Shown: in pieces, positions 21,591-32,239 of the stretch
Layout: each line of letters opens with the position of its first letter
Position numbering within the stretch: position 1 is the stretch's first letter
Assembly (NCBI RefSeq): GCF_000283155.1
Contig: NW_004454193.1
Coordinates: forward strand, 14,270,813 to 14,334,812
Direction: 5' to 3'
Source: Ceratotherium simum simum
Taxonomy: Eukaryota; Chordata; Mammalia; Perissodactyla; Rhinocerotidae
DNA length: 64,000 nucleotides
Notes under the pieces: generated by a model
What the model was told of the DNA's origin: nothing
Seen by the model: only the letters and a program-made list of their open reading frames with translations
Databases searched by the model: none
Translations under genes and position numbers: made by a program

Positions 21591-21849
21591 GTACTTGTTT
21601 TACCCATTAAAGAAACACACTCCCATAATGTTCACTTATTTCAGGTAGAGATGAATAAATCCAATTATATGCTGAAGGTTATACTAGGTTCCTTGGGAAG
21701 AAAGCAAATAAGGACAAGAGGTCTCCTTCATTCAGAATTTTTAAATATAAATCACAATAGGAAGCAATCTCTCTATTACCACAAGGATGCTCTTTCACAA
21801 ACACAAAGCTAACTACATGCCACTTTATTTAAATGTCTTTAGTGTCTCT

Positions 21850-21920
21850 AATATAACCTAAATTATTTATATTATATATATATATTTATATTAACCTAAA
21901 ATAACCTAAATTATTTAACA
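21850..21920. repeat. AT-rich local repeats
   Basis: AACCTAAATTATTTA occurs twice around a short (TA)n stretch, with a third partial copy. Likely a small slippage or duplication product. Confidence 0.7.
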
Positions 21921-21924
21921 TGAC

Positions 21925-23605
21925 ATTAATAGAACCCCTGCCCATTTCTCCAACGTCATCTCCAAAATGTGAATATCCTTATGTCCTATGTTCCAGCTAC
22001 ACAGAACTACTTGTATTTTCCAGAATGTGACTTTTTCACGATTCTAAAATCTTACTCAGTTCTGATTTCTCTATCTGGGTTTTCTTTCCATAATTTGAAA
22101 GACTAGTGTTTACTTATTTATCAAAAATCCTTTGAAACACTCTTTCATGGATTCTGCTATTTTTCATCTCCCTTGAACCACATCCATACTTCCACAATGT
22201 AGCTATGGTAGCTCTTATGTTGACATTCTTTCTGGTAGATTGAATTTGACAGTTCAGGGTATGTGGTAGAAAAACAGCCATTACATTTTGGTTTAATATG
22301 CAAAACACTGAGAACAGGAGAGAGACAGTGGGTGAAAGGAAAGAAGTAAAATAAACAGGAAAATAAATGTATTACAAAGGACCATCCAAACACCTCTTGC
22401 AGGAGAGCAATTGGAAACCCCACAACAAATCTTATGAAAATTCAAAGCAAATAAATTCTATCATCGTAAATATTAGCTAGTTAAATTTTTTGAAAGAAAT
22501 TAATTTTTAACTAGGCTTTAATTCAAATGGTAGACACTGATCAATAAAAATGACACAGGTCACTTTAGCTCTTATGTACATAGAAAGGAGGATTTCAATA
22601 GAAGTGCTCCTTTAAATCCAGCAAACACACTTTAGTTATTGTGAATGAGAGAGAAAAGCACAGCTGTCCACAATGACACCTCAACTCTAGCCTCTATGAT
22701 ATTCACGCTCATGCACACACATGTGCATGTACGTGTTCTTTTAAAATAGATGTTGCTACTTATGAACACAAGATGATCAATATTCTCCACGTTGCCACAA
22801 ATTTTGATCGTACTTCTTATATTTCCTCTGTGTTTCTTTTTCTCTCTCTTTTCATTTATTTAGTTAGTTATGGTAATAACTGTAACATTCATTTAGTATC
22901 ATTTCTGCTTTAGTAAATTCCCTTGGTTTATCCCAGGAAAAAAAACATAATAATGTTTTTTTAGCTTTACAGCTAAAACTCAAAGAAGGATGTAATAAGC
23001 TCTTGAACAATACACGCACTGCACTGAGATAGGATTAGCTGCTTCTGAAAGTGGTAGGGTTTAGGACAAGAGAGATGAGAATGGACCCCCAGGGATCTTC
23101 TTAATGGAGTTTGTCTGAAGATTGCTGCTAGAAAAAAAAGAAAAAGAGGAAAAAAGAAAACGTGGCAAAATCATGAAAGAGGAGTAGAAAAAGAGGAGAG
23201 AGGGTGGAGTAACCAGTAAGAAAACAGGTTATATTATCTCCCAGAGCCCCATCCCTGGCCAAAAAACCTTGCTCATTCAAGGAACTGGAAGAGGTGAATC
23301 ATTTCTTCTGTTACCAGTTTTGGTACACTCTTTGTGAGAGGCTCATTTTTAAGAATGTAAATTCAAGGAACATGCATCTGTGTATTCTAGAGCTCTTGGA
23401 GTGATGGGAACCCAGGTGGTTGGTTGAGTGAAGAAGCAAGAATACTTTAGTGTCTGACACCAAGTCCTAGTTGTGTGACCTTAACCTGCCTCTACCTCCA
23501 CCCTTATCTCTTGCCACATTCCACAGTTAACCCCACTGCAGCCTCACAGGCTGCTCCTCATCCGTTGAGTCCTTCCAGCTGCTGCCGTTTGTTTTGGTCT
23601 GAAAC
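21925..23605. other. Unassigned DNA
   Basis: No gene or nameable repeat. 22690-22735 is a CA/TG-rich patch (GCACACACATGTGCATGTACG). 23125-23200 is a purine-rich tract of A and GA runs. Confidence 0.4.
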
Positions 23606-23611
23606 CATTTG

Positions 23612-23925
23612 TCAGCCTGCCCAATAGACATAGTATGAGCCACAAAGCAAGTCCCATGTGTAACTACAAATTTTCTTGTGGCCACACTGAAAGAGTAAAT
23701 TAAACAGATGAAGTTAATTTTAATATGTTTTACTTAACCCAATATATCCAAAACGTTAACATTTTGACGTGTAATCTATATAAAAATTGAGATATTAACA
23801 AGATATTTTATATCCTTTTTATTTTTTTATGATACAATTTAGAAATTTTTGTGTCTACTGCACTGATAGCACACCTGAATTGACACTAGCTGATTTTCCT
23901 GCCCTGCATTGGACAGTGCGGTTCG
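23612..23925. mobile_element. Probable DNA transposon relic, family not assigned
   Basis: The block starts CCTGCCCAATAGACATAG and ends CTGCATTGGACAGTG. CTGCCCAATA and the reverse complement of the right end (CTGTCCAATG) are near-identical inverted repeats. The interior reads ATTTTCTTGTGGCCACACTG and ACTTAACCCAATATATCC, which I know from an old mammalian DNA transposon, but I cannot name it securely. Confidence 0.55.
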
Positions 23926-24119
23926 AATCTTTACTGTCTTCCTTCTCCTCCCTCCATCTTTGCCTGGGAAGCTGTTCTAATTTGCTATAACGGCTTAGAG
24001 AAAAGCTTCCCTTTTCTAGAGATCAGGTTTACTTCGATATTATATGCTTCATGGTATATTCCTTCATCATAACAGTTTCATGTGAATGAGTCATAACTCT
24101 TGGTGCTATAGTTTAAAAT

Positions 24120-24235
24120 CTGTATTCCTCACTAGACTGAAGGTTTCAGGATCACTCCTTTCATATTCACCCTATATCCCCTGTGCTTACATCACGTCCA
24201 GTAAGAGGAGACATTGAATTAATACCCACTGAATA
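24120..24235 (+). repeat. L2 LINE 3' end
   Basis: CCTCACTAGACTGAAGG, CACCCTATATCCCCTGTGC and GAATTAATACCCACTGAAT match the L2 3' end. A MIR in the same orientation follows immediately. Confidence 0.65.
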
Positions 24236-24239
24236 ACCA

Positions 24240-24530
24240 TTACTTAGTGCCTCTGAGCCTTTATTTCTTCATCTGTATAATGGGGATAAAAATAATAATG
24301 TCTACCTCATAGTTATTGTGAGGATTAAATGAGTTCATATATTCCTAAGTGTGTGTGTGTGTGTGTGTGTGTGTACTTTGAAACACGGCTGACACATCAT
24401 AAGTTCTATATAGGGTCTGGTTCTTGGTAACAGTTGTATCAGTACCACTATGTCGAATTTTGTGGGGCTTAAAAGAGACAATATACTGAGGAGACTGTCT
24501 GGCATATGATTAGTGCTACTTTTAAAATTT
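24240..24530 (+). repeat. MIR SINE relics with a GT microsatellite
   Basis: CTGAGCCTTTATTTCTTCATC, TGTATAATGGGGATAAA, a TCTACCTCATAGTTATTG block and GGATTAAATGAGTTC are a clear MIR on the + strand. (GT)13 at 24349-24374 has expanded inside its 3' part. Further MIR-like words (TGTCTGGCATATGATTAGTGC) occur at 24495-24525 and may be a second copy. Confidence 0.8.
24349..24374 (+). repeat. (GT)13 microsatellite
   Basis: An uninterrupted dinucleotide run of 26 bases, long enough to be length-polymorphic. Confidence 0.97.
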
Positions 24531-24534
24531 TTGT

Positions 24535-25248
24535 TATGCTTAGTCTATTATTTCATATATATGTTTTAGAATATGTTTTACTAATTAAACCTCTTAGCAT
24601 TAATTTGTAGTCCCTGCCTTGGACTTGAAATACTCGTAAGAGGTCCAGGAAAATAAGGAGTACCTCTCATTTAACAACAGTCTGCACATCTCATTAGTGG
24701 AAAAATTGCAGAATGAGGGGTTTCATTAAGGCCCACATGAGACTGTTTGGTGAGTGTGGCTAGGTACTAAGACTGCTTATCTGTAAACCAGAACTTCTAG
24801 ATTCTAATATTTCTTCTTAAATTAATATATTATGTGACTTATTAAGGCATTTAAGTTTCTATATTTTTATTTGTCAAGCGAGAGGTAGGATTGGTGATTT
24901 TTATTGCCTAAATTTGGGCCAGCCAAGAAAATCTGTCCCTATAATTGGTCCTTCCTTTAGCCCCTCTGCAGAGACATACACTGCTAATCAGCTTATTTTA
25001 CCTTGCTTTTCCTTCCATTGCCTTTACTCTTTTCATCCAAAGTGGAGATGTAGCAAAGTTGATCATCTTTCAGGCCAAAGTGGACAGCAAAATGCTAGGC
25101 TACACCGTACAAGACCTCTCTGGCTTGCAAATACTAAGAATCCATAACAAATATTCAGTCCTGCTAACATAAAAATAGAAATCTAATAGGATAAAATGGT
25201 TGTACAGGTAACCCAGTGTTCCAGACAAGGCTGTAAAAGCCATTTTTA
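24535..25248. other. Unassigned DNA
   Basis: No recognised gene or repeat. Overlapping 75-77-codon frames at 24914-25172 have no domain and no codon bias that I can see. Confidence 0.4.
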
Positions 25249-25264
25249 AAAATGCAGATGATAG

Positions 25265-25511
25265 GGGCCGGCCCAATGGCACAGCGGTTAAGTGCGCGTG
25301 CTCTGCTTCGGTGGCCCGGGGTTCGCCAGTCCGGATCCCGGACGCGCACAGAAGCACCACTTGTCAAGCCATGTTGTGGTGGCGTCCCATATAAAGTAGA
25401 GGAAGATGGGCACAGATGTTAGCCCAGGGCTAATCCTCCTTGGCAAAAAGAGGAAGATTGGCTTCGGATGTTAGCTCAGGGCTGATCTTCCTCACAAAAA
25501 AAGAATAAAAT
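25265..25511 (+). mobile_element. ERE SINE with 16-bp target-site duplication
   Basis: Plus-strand ERE. It starts GGGCCGGCCCAATGGC, with tRNA-like A-box region GGCACAGCGGTTAAG and B-box region GTCCGGATCCC. The CATGTTGTGGTGGCG block and two tail modules (GATGTTAGCCCAGGGC, GATGTTAGCTCAGGGC) follow, then an A-rich tail with AATAAAATA. AAAATGCAGATGATAG flanks it perfectly at 25249-25264 and 25512-25527. Several CpGs in the head remain, pointing to moderate age. RNA polymerase III boxes are recognisable but mutated by an insertion near the B box. Confidence 0.96.
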
Positions 25512-25529
25512 AAAATGCAGATGATAGCC

Positions 25530-26005
25530 CTCAAGAGATGCTATATACAACTCAGTATAAAGGACTTAGTATCAATAATTCTTTGTTCTGGACAGAAATC
25601 TGAGAGGTTCACTGATTTCTACAATCAAAAGAAGGCTGCACTGTGGAATTAACCTGATTTTCTTTACTGAGGCCCAACGTGGTCAGAATGGCCATAGAGA
25701 TGTGGAGATCCTATGGGTCACACGTAGGTGTGGAAGTGCCACCACATTGCAGCTCAGATTATTACCAAGAGAGAAGTTAATGGTTTTTTATCGAGAAAGT
25801 CAAGATAAAATGGGATTTCGGAGTAAGGGAGGCAAGACATTGGAGACCTGTGGAGGATGAGAAAGAAAGAGAAATAGAGGGAGAATGGCTATTGTGCACA
25901 TTTGGATTTAATACTCCATGAAGCTTTTGCATATAAGAGCCAAATAAATTAAAAGAGACTAGGAGGACTTACCATGCATTATGCAAAGGAAAACGTTGTG
26001 ATTCA
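25530..26005. other. Unassigned DNA
   Basis: Nothing nameable. 25850-25890 is purine-rich. Confidence 0.4.
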
Positions 26006-26009
26006 GTCT

Positions 26010-26135
26010 GACATGAGTTAGTTTGAATTCCAAAACCACTATTTGATAGTTGTGCGACCTTTGTCTACTTACTTAAGCTTGATAAGCTTCTACATTCTCA
26101 CTTGTAAAGTAAGGGGGAAATGCCAGTGGTAAAGA
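26010..26135 (+). repeat. MIR SINE fragment
   Basis: TGATAGTTGTGCGACCTTTG and TTCTCACTTGTAAAGTAAGG give the middle of MIR on the + strand. Confidence 0.7.
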
Positions 26136-26574
26136 TTTGTTTTTGTTTATTTTTGGTTTGCTTGTTTTCTTTGGATTATTAAATGATACAGAACACATAT
26201 AAATAATGTTATTTCTCTTCTCTGTCCCCTTCTTTCTTTCATCTGTATGACATCGTGCTTGTATAATTCTGCATTTGGCTTAATCAAGCCTTCTGCAGAT
26301 TTCACACTGCACAGTTAGGAATACAAACCAAGTGAAAGAGAAAAACATGACAAACTTCTATTGGGGTGTGTGTGTGTGTCGTGAAAGTTGAAGGTGCTCC
26401 ATTTCTTTAATTATTTCTGGCTCAATTTTCCAGACTTTTAGATGCTTTTAAGATCTTTTGATTCTTAGGAATAAAACATTAGTTCATGCATACAAATAGC
26501 TATTTGGAGACAGAAGAATAAATAGATATACTCATTAGGAAATAGTAAATTTAAGTCAGTAATTAGCACAATAT

Positions 26575-26725
26575 ACCAAAGTATCTTCATCACTGTCATG
26601 TACATTGTATTTTTATACATGCACAATAACCAGGTGAGACAGGTAATTACTGGTCCTATTGCACAGACAGAGATAATGAGACTCCCATTAAGGTCATAGA
26701 TCAAGTAAGTTGCAAGCTCATCTTT
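26575..26725 (-). repeat. MIR SINE fragment
   Basis: AACCAGGTGAGACAGGTAATT, TTGCACAGACAGAGATAATG and AGGTCATAGATCAAGTAAG match the reverse complement of MIR. Confidence 0.7.
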
Positions 26726-26729
26726 CCCT

Positions 26730-27445
26730 ATAATATTGCTGATGCCAAATGCAACGATATTTTTCTATGGAAAAAGGTCACACTTTAATTTCCCTGACAT
26801 TCTGAGAACACAAATACTGGGGAGGGATATGTTTGGCATTAAAATCACTGAAAAAATAGTAAGCATTCTTTTCAGGGAATGCTTCTCCTATTTTGGAAAG
26901 TCCGTGAATATTAACAAAGAGAGAACTATGGAGAGGGAAACAAGATAACAGTTACTACCTTGGATACATTATTCAAGGTCTACTTGTGTACATTTTAAGT
27001 CTACTGGTTGTGGGACTAAAAGGCACATACCAAACATGATAGAATATCCAGGACAGTAAGATGATATCTGCCCCAAGAGAAGTTGTTTCCAAGTCACTGA
27101 GTCTTGAACAATTAAAGACGAGCGTTGCTGGTGTATCTAACAAATCCAGGATACAGTATACATTGATCAGAACTTTGCTAACTATAAATATTAAATAAAC
27201 TTTCATTCAGTTGTAGACAGCTCTGGATTTGCTGCGTATAGGTTTTGTTCTTCACGATGATAATTTATAATACCATGTAATATACCGAAAAAAAATTGAA
27301 TGGAGAAAAGAAGACTTATGCTTTAATCACAGCTGATTAACTGTCTAGAAATCTATTTACGATCTCTGAACTGACATTTACCTGAGATCATAATCTCTGA
27401 TGTGCCTACATCAGAGTAGTTGGGCATAATCATGTAAATAACATA
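26730..27445. other. Unassigned DNA
   Basis: No gene or nameable repeat. Confidence 0.4.
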
Positions 27446-27449
27446 CCCC

Positions 27450-27640
27450 ACAAAACTTATTGTTCATCCATTTAGCATATACATATTGAACATGTACTGC
27501 ATTTCAGAAGCTGTGGTAAGCACTTAAACTTTAACAGAAAAATGTTCAGAAAGTAACTGTGACTATATTTTGTGCCAAAAAGGAAAAGTGCAGATACTAT
27601 AAAATATTTTCCAGGGGATCTTTTGGGTTATCTGTTCAAG
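27450..27640 (-). repeat. Possible ancient repeat fragment
   Basis: TGTTCATCCATTTAGC, TGAACATGTACTGCATTTCAG and the following AAGCTGTGGTAAGCAC resemble the 'ttgagcacctactatgtgccagg' class of ancient repeats. Weak. Confidence 0.35.
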
Positions 27641-27949
27641 GCGAGGGGTGGGGGGAGGAGAAGAAAGCAATAGACTTTTGAGGAGAGTGGAGAAGTTTTG
27701 ATGTAGTCATGGAGAATGGGAAAGCAATAGGATGAGAGAAGGATAAACGAAGTAAGATTGTTAGATTGTTGAGGACCCACTTGGTAACCATTTGCTTATG
27801 GTTAGATCAATTCATTGCTGGGTTCTGGGCTTCTACAGAGCCAGTGGTGCAGTTTCAGTAAATCAGCTTCAATGTATTGTGTAGAATGTCTGATCTTACG
27901 GAGGTTTTTAAGATGTCAGAGTTTAGTAATTTAATTGCAAGATGGTGAT

Positions 27950-28595
27950 TAAATCTGTGCTCTAGCGGGTGGGGTAGACCTGGGCTAGCAGGCCCCAGGG
28001 AGAACTCCAATGGTGTCTGTGTCAGCACGCCCACACCAGGCCACAACAATGGCCGCGCCAATGTCCCAGTCCCTGGAGAGGTCTCACCTCTCACTGCAAT
28101 GCACTCAGAGCCTATCAGGTGAGTCTCTTTTCACCAAAGCACTGTGCACCTTTCTTTCTGGTGATTTTAGGNNNNNNNNNNNNNNNNNNNNNNNNNNNNN
28201 NNNNNNNNNNNNNNNNNNNNNNNNNNNNNNNNNNNNNNNNNNNNNNNNNNNNNNNNNNNNNNNNNNNNNNNNNNNNNNNNNNNNNNNNNNNNNNNNNNNN
28301 NNNNNNNNNNNNNNNNNNNNNNNNNNNNNNNNNNNNNNNNNNNNNNNNNNNNNNNNNNNNNNNNNNNNNNNNNNNNNNNNNNNNNNNNNNNNNNNNNNNN
28401 NNNNNNNNNNNNNNNNNNNNNNNNNNNNNNNNNNNNNNNNNNNNNNNNNNNNNNNNNNNNNNNNNNNNNNNNNNNNNNNNNNCAGTTTTCAGTTCTGTCT
28501 CAGGGGTAATTTTTCCACGAGTAGTTGTAAATTGGCTGTGTCCACGGGAGGAGGTGAGTTCAGAGTCTGCCTACGCCACCATCTTGACTTCTCTC
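27950..28595 (-). mobile_element. L1 5' UTR fragment containing an assembly gap
   Basis: Read on the minus strand, the right end starts GAGAGAAGTCAAGATGGTGG and continues GACTCTGAACTCACCTCC. This is the style of an L1 5' end, including a CAAGATGG word that fits the YY1-type site found at L1 promoters. The left part is GC-rich (GGCCGCGCCAATGTCCCAG) and also looks like L1 5' UTR. No 3' UTR or poly(A) is present on the left. CAAGATGGTGAT occurs just outside both ends (27938-27949, 28596-28607). The central 311 bases are unresolved. Identity of the left half is inferred. Confidence 0.7.
28172..28482. other. Assembly gap of 311 N
   Basis: All bases are N. The gap lies inside the GC-rich L1 5' UTR piece, a common failure point for short-read assembly. 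Two long open frames reported across it are artefacts of translating N. Confidence 0.99.
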
Positions 28596-28611
28596 CAAGA
28601 TGGTGATGAGA

Positions 28612-28850
28612 AGGCAGATGAAGTGAAGTTGTGCTATGTACCCATGATTGTGTCAAGTGCTTTAAACTTTTCTTTCCTTATTACTCACATCAACTCAATG
28701 CCGTAGGTATTATTACACCAATGTTATACACTAAACAATCAAGACTCAGGAGAGTTAAGCAACTTGTTCAAGATCACAAGTGACAAGAGCCAGGAATAGC
28801 ATCATATTGGCCCATGTCCTAAATACATGCTGTTTTCTCTCACTATATCG
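28612..28850 (-). repeat. MIR SINE, near full length
   Basis: CCCATGATTGTGTCAAGTGC, TAGGTATTATTACACCAATG, AGTTAAGCAACTTGTTCAAG and ACAAGAGCCAGGAATAGC follow the reverse complement of MIR. Confidence 0.82.
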
Positions 28851-28854
28851 TCTG

Positions 28855-29380
28855 TCTACAACAGGCATGGTTTACATTATTCTATAGAGCAAAATTTTGA
28901 TGTGCACTTTGCCCAGAAGGTGGCAAGAACACCTATCCTGCAAAATGTCCCTTAGGGGGCAGGGTTTCATTCTTCAAGGTCTGTGCAACTATGTGGTTGA
29001 TTCCTGCAGTTCAATTCTGTGAAGCATAAGGAAGGTGACCTTAGGATGACAGGTTTTCAAGATAGGCATTTCCCATCATTTGCCTCTGCACTGAAAGACC
29101 CTTGAAATGCCCCGTAGAGCACAAGATTTTGAGCGTGACCACATTTTGATAGACCTGCCAGGATATGTTAGCTGCAGAACACTTCCTCTGGGTTGACCTA
29201 CTGACCTGATTAGTGGCTTGGCTCAACATTATCCATCTGGAAGCTGAAGCGTGTCTGCCAAACACAATGGTCAGAGTTTTGGCAGGGTTGAAATTGAGCT
29301 GTTCTTTCTAATGGTGCCTTGCTAACAGGTTCATTTACCTCCTATGACCACTTCTTGAATGTTACAGTAATGTCATGCTT
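28855..29380. other. Unassigned, GC-richer block with CTCF-like motifs
   Basis: This block is less AT-rich than its surroundings and I could not match it to a repeat. It contains two motifs resembling the CTCF core (see separate entry). A minus-strand 74-codon frame at 29041-29265 has no recognised domain. Confidence 0.4.
28913..28962 (+). promoter_or_regulatory. Pair of CTCF-like motifs
   Basis: CCAGAAGGTGGCAA (28913-28926) and CCCTTAGGGGGCAG (28949-28962) each agree with the CTCF core consensus CCASYAGRKGGCRS at about 12 of 14 positions. Both have the same orientation, with starts 36 bases apart. The match is by eye only. Such motifs arise by chance, so occupancy is not implied. Confidence 0.4.
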
Positions 29381-29384
29381 GGTG

Positions 29385-29560
29385 GGGTAGAAAACACATA
29401 GGCTTTGGAACTGAATAGATTAGCGTTAAAATTGATTTGACCACTTAATAGTTTGTCAATTACAGCACCACCTTAAGGCTCAGTTTTTTAAATCTATGAA
29501 ATGGGGGCAATGATTTCTCTTTCATAGAGTTGTTTTGAGCATTAGAGATAGTACCCTGCG
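29385..29560 (+). repeat. MIR SINE
   Basis: ACATAGGCTTTGGAACTG, a GACCACTTAATAGTTTG block, AAATCTATGAAATGGGGGC and the following AGAGTTGTTTTGAGC are MIR from head to 3' part on the + strand. Confidence 0.82.
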
Positions 29561-29584
29561 GTACAAGTAGGAATCATTTATCGA

Positions 29585-29692
29585 ACCTTTGTTGTTGCAA
29601 GGCATTTTGTCAACTACTTTTCAAAGATTACCTTATTTCATTCAGAAAATGCCACCTTCCTTGAATATTGTTATTATCCCAACTTTAAGAAG
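29585..29692 (-). repeat. MIR SINE, left part, interrupted by ERE
   Basis: Reverse MIR words (TGTTATTATCCCAACTTTAAG) run up to the ERE at 29702. The rest continues after the SINE at 30027-30110. Confidence 0.65.
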
Positions 29693-29701
29693 GAAGAAAT
29701 A

Positions 29702-30017
29702 GGGGCCCGGGCCGGTGGCTTAGAGGTTAAGTGAGCACGGTCCGCTACTGGCGGCCAAGGTTCGGATCCTGGGCGTACACCGACCCACTGCTTGTCCGGC
29801 CATACTGAGGTGGCGTCCCACATACAGCAACTAGAAGGATGTGCAACTAAGACATACAACTATCTACTGGGGCTTTGGGGAGAAAAGAGGGGGAGAAAAA
29901 GGAGGAGGATTGGCAATAGATGTTAGCTCAGGGCCAGTCTTCCTCAGCAAAAAGAGAAGGATTGGCATGGATGTTAGCTCAGGGCTGATCTTCCCCAAAA
30001 AAAAAAAAAAAAAGAAT
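29702..30017 (+). mobile_element. ERE SINE, long form, inserted in MIR
   Basis: Complete ERE with head GGCCGGTGGCTTAGAGG and B box GGTTCGGATCCTGG. The body has GGTGGCGTCCCACATACAGC, CTAGAAGGATGTGCAAC and CTACTGGGGCTTTGGGG. Two tail modules (GATGTTAGCTCAGGGC twice) and an A run ending at 30013 follow. GAAGAAATA flanks it at 29693-29701 and 30018-30026. The MIR resumes directly after, which gives the relative age. Confidence 0.95.
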
Positions 30018-30026
30018 GAAGAAATA

Positions 30027-30110
30027 AAGGTTAGATAGGTAAACTTATTTGCCCTGTATGACAAGAAGTACAAGGAGTAGAATTTAGTGTTAATAGACAG
30101 AGCCCAGAAT
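30027..30110 (-). repeat. MIR SINE, right part
   Basis: AGGTTAGATAGGTAAACTTATT and the following GCCCTGTATGACAAG correspond to the 'gaggttaagtaacttgcccaaggtcac' part of MIR in reverse and complete the copy begun at 29585. Confidence 0.55.
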
Positions 30111-30114
30111 TTCT

Positions 30115-30990
30115 ATGATTTGCCACCAGGTACAACTGCCTCTTGGTGCCATTGTTGTGTTTGCTGTCTCTTGGTTTGAGGGACTGGCTAGAGATCACCC
30201 ACCAAAATATCAAATGACAGGGGTAAAATCTTCAGAAAGTTTTACTAGATAGAGTTTACATCATTTAGTGCTCAATATTGTTGCAAGGATAACAGAGAAA
30301 TGTATTAACCGATCTGTTGTTGTCCTCATCTGCCCTCAATTATGCTGGGCTTCCTTTAGGATGTATTCTGGTGGAATCACTAGAGTTCAAAGTAATTTTC
30401 CATTCACTAGGCTAAATGTTTTGCAGAAGAGGTCTCTACTGATGTTCATTATCCTTAAAGTGTGTCCCTTTGGTGGTAGATGAATTAAATATGGGAAGCT
30501 GTGCTTAAAGCATAAAAATTGCCTGAAACAATGTTTTCCAAAGGGAAATGTAGACCTACTTGGTTGTGTGTGTGTGTGTGTGTGTGTATGTGTGTGTGTG
30601 TGGTATGTGGTGCTCTCAGTTTGCCTAATAAGGGAATTCACCTGCTAAGACTTGTCCTCTTTAAGATGTACTGTAATAAAGATTCTGCATGGGACAAATT
30701 TAGTCAAGAACATGAACAAAATGAATGAACTGTCATAGTTCATGAAGCATATTTCCGGAGGCATCAAAAGAAGCACCAAAGGAATTGAGTGACTGGAAGT
30801 GTTCTCTGAAAACTCACTATAGACAGATCTCAAATCTAAACTCTTTGACAATGTATCAAGAGCTTGACTTAATTTTAAGTAAATTTTTAATTTTAAGCAA
30901 ATATTTTCAGTAGAGGCCAAACATATGCTCCCCTTTTATGAAAGAAAACACGAGGGTGAAGGTTTGAACTGTGGTTGGCAAATGGATAAT
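30115..30990. other. Unassigned DNA with a GT microsatellite
   Basis: No gene was recognised. It contains an interrupted (TG)n at 30565-30602 and otherwise nothing nameable. Confidence 0.45.
30565..30602 (+). repeat. (TG)n microsatellite
   Basis: About 19 dinucleotides with a single TATG interruption. Confidence 0.95.
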
Positions 30991-30994
30991 ATCT

Positions 30995-31115
30995 TACTCA
31001 GAAACGCACCCAACTCTGCCACTAACTTGATGTGTAACCTTGAACAAACCATTTAATCTCAGGACACTGGGAATTAGGCACTTATTTATTAAATGTAGGG
31101 GTTTAATTTCATGAT
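30995..31115 (+). repeat. MIR SINE fragment
   Basis: AACTCTGCCACTAACTTGATG and TGTAACCTTGAACAAACC are the conserved MIR middle on the + strand. Confidence 0.72.
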
Positions 31116-31149
31116 TGAAGGAGGAAAGTTACAAAGGAAAAAGGATATT

Positions 31150-31295
31150 GAGGATTTGAAGCTCAGATCTCAGCATTACTGCTTCCTATGTGTATCCTCA
31201 TCTACAAATAAAATACTTTTGTAATTAGAGTGATGTGAAGGTGAATTCATATTACATACGACATGACTTGACAAAACATAGGTAATCAAGAAATG
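31150..31295 (+). repeat. Possible MIR SINE fragment
   Basis: ATTACTGCTTCCTATGTGTA and TCCTCATCTACAAATAAAAT with AGTGATGTGAAGGTGAATTC follow MIR order with high divergence. Confidence 0.42.
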
Positions 31296-31299
31296 CCAC

Positions 31300-31980
31300 T
31301 TCTCTTTCCTTCAAAATCGCACCCTCCACAATTTCACAATTTAAAAATTCTAAACCTGGGAGACCAGAAATCTTGATTTTCACAGGAAAGTCCCTTAAAT
31401 TCCTTGGGTTTCACTTTCAATATAAAAATAATGAGAAAATTAGATCTAGATTGTGAAAGAGGTTTCATCCTCTCTCATGCATTGGTAATGGCCTTCTGGA
31501 ACATTCTGTTGAAAATATTTAAGGCATTATGGAGACTCTATAGAAAAAAAATGCTGTTATTAATAAATCTGCCAAGATACAGGCATGCCACATATGTTCC
31601 ATCTCAGGATAAATGATTTATACTATTCTCACCAGACTTTAAAATACAGGGTTATGGAGTTGAAGCTTGCCACTGGAAATCGAGTTTAAAAGAAAAATGT
31701 TGTGTTCCTTTAGTCATAGCACAGTGACAAGATGATTCCATAAACAGATATTAAACAGTACACATATGATGTGCTGGAGCCTGTGCTAGGGTTAGTGAGA
31801 GAGATAAATTTGAGGAAAAGATCCTGTTTTCAAAGAGCAAACTACTACCTACTGAGGATTAATTAATGGACTATAGACTTTCACAGGAGTCTCAGCATTG
31901 AAGCATCAGCAATGTTCATGAGCACCCTCATACTTACAGAATGGACATTTGCAAGAAGGTTTCTAGAAAGAATGTGTCTA
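31300..31980. other. Mostly unassigned DNA
   Basis: 31735-31870 weakly matches the ancient 'gtgctggagcctgtgctaggg' type repeat on the minus strand. The rest holds nothing that I recognise. Confidence 0.4.
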
Positions 31981-31984
31981 CGAT

Positions 31985-32235
31985 AGTAGGATTAATGATG
32001 ATATTTAGACCTAATAAGCATTTTCATGTGCCTGACACTGGGTTCAATTCAACAACTCATGTAACCTCACTATAAATCATGAGTTAGGTAATAAGTTTTA
32101 CATATAACGTATTTGTAAACTGAAGCTTAGAAAGTCGAGGCAGCATGTGCCCATGGTCACATAGCACATATTGGAGTGATGACTTGAAGCAAAATCTGCT
32201 TGCCTACAAGTTGGTTGCTTTCACATACAACATAA
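31985..32235 (-). repeat. MIR SINE, near full length
   Basis: CATGTGCCTGACACTGGG, a TCATGTAACCTCACTATAAA block, ACTGAAGCTTAGAAAGTCG, a CATGGTCACATAGCAC block and GACTTGAAGCAAAATCTGC are in MIR reverse order. Confidence 0.82.
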
Positions 32236-32239
32236 AAAT

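Noticed and set aside
25265..25340. tRNA-like sequence with A and B boxes
   Set aside because: It is the tRNA-derived head of an ERE SINE. The cloverleaf is not preserved and a SINE tail follows. The same holds at 49992 and 29702.
28010..28706. Two long plus-strand open frames of almost 200 codons
   Set aside because: Most codons are N from the assembly gap and the flanks are L1 5' UTR. They are not genes.
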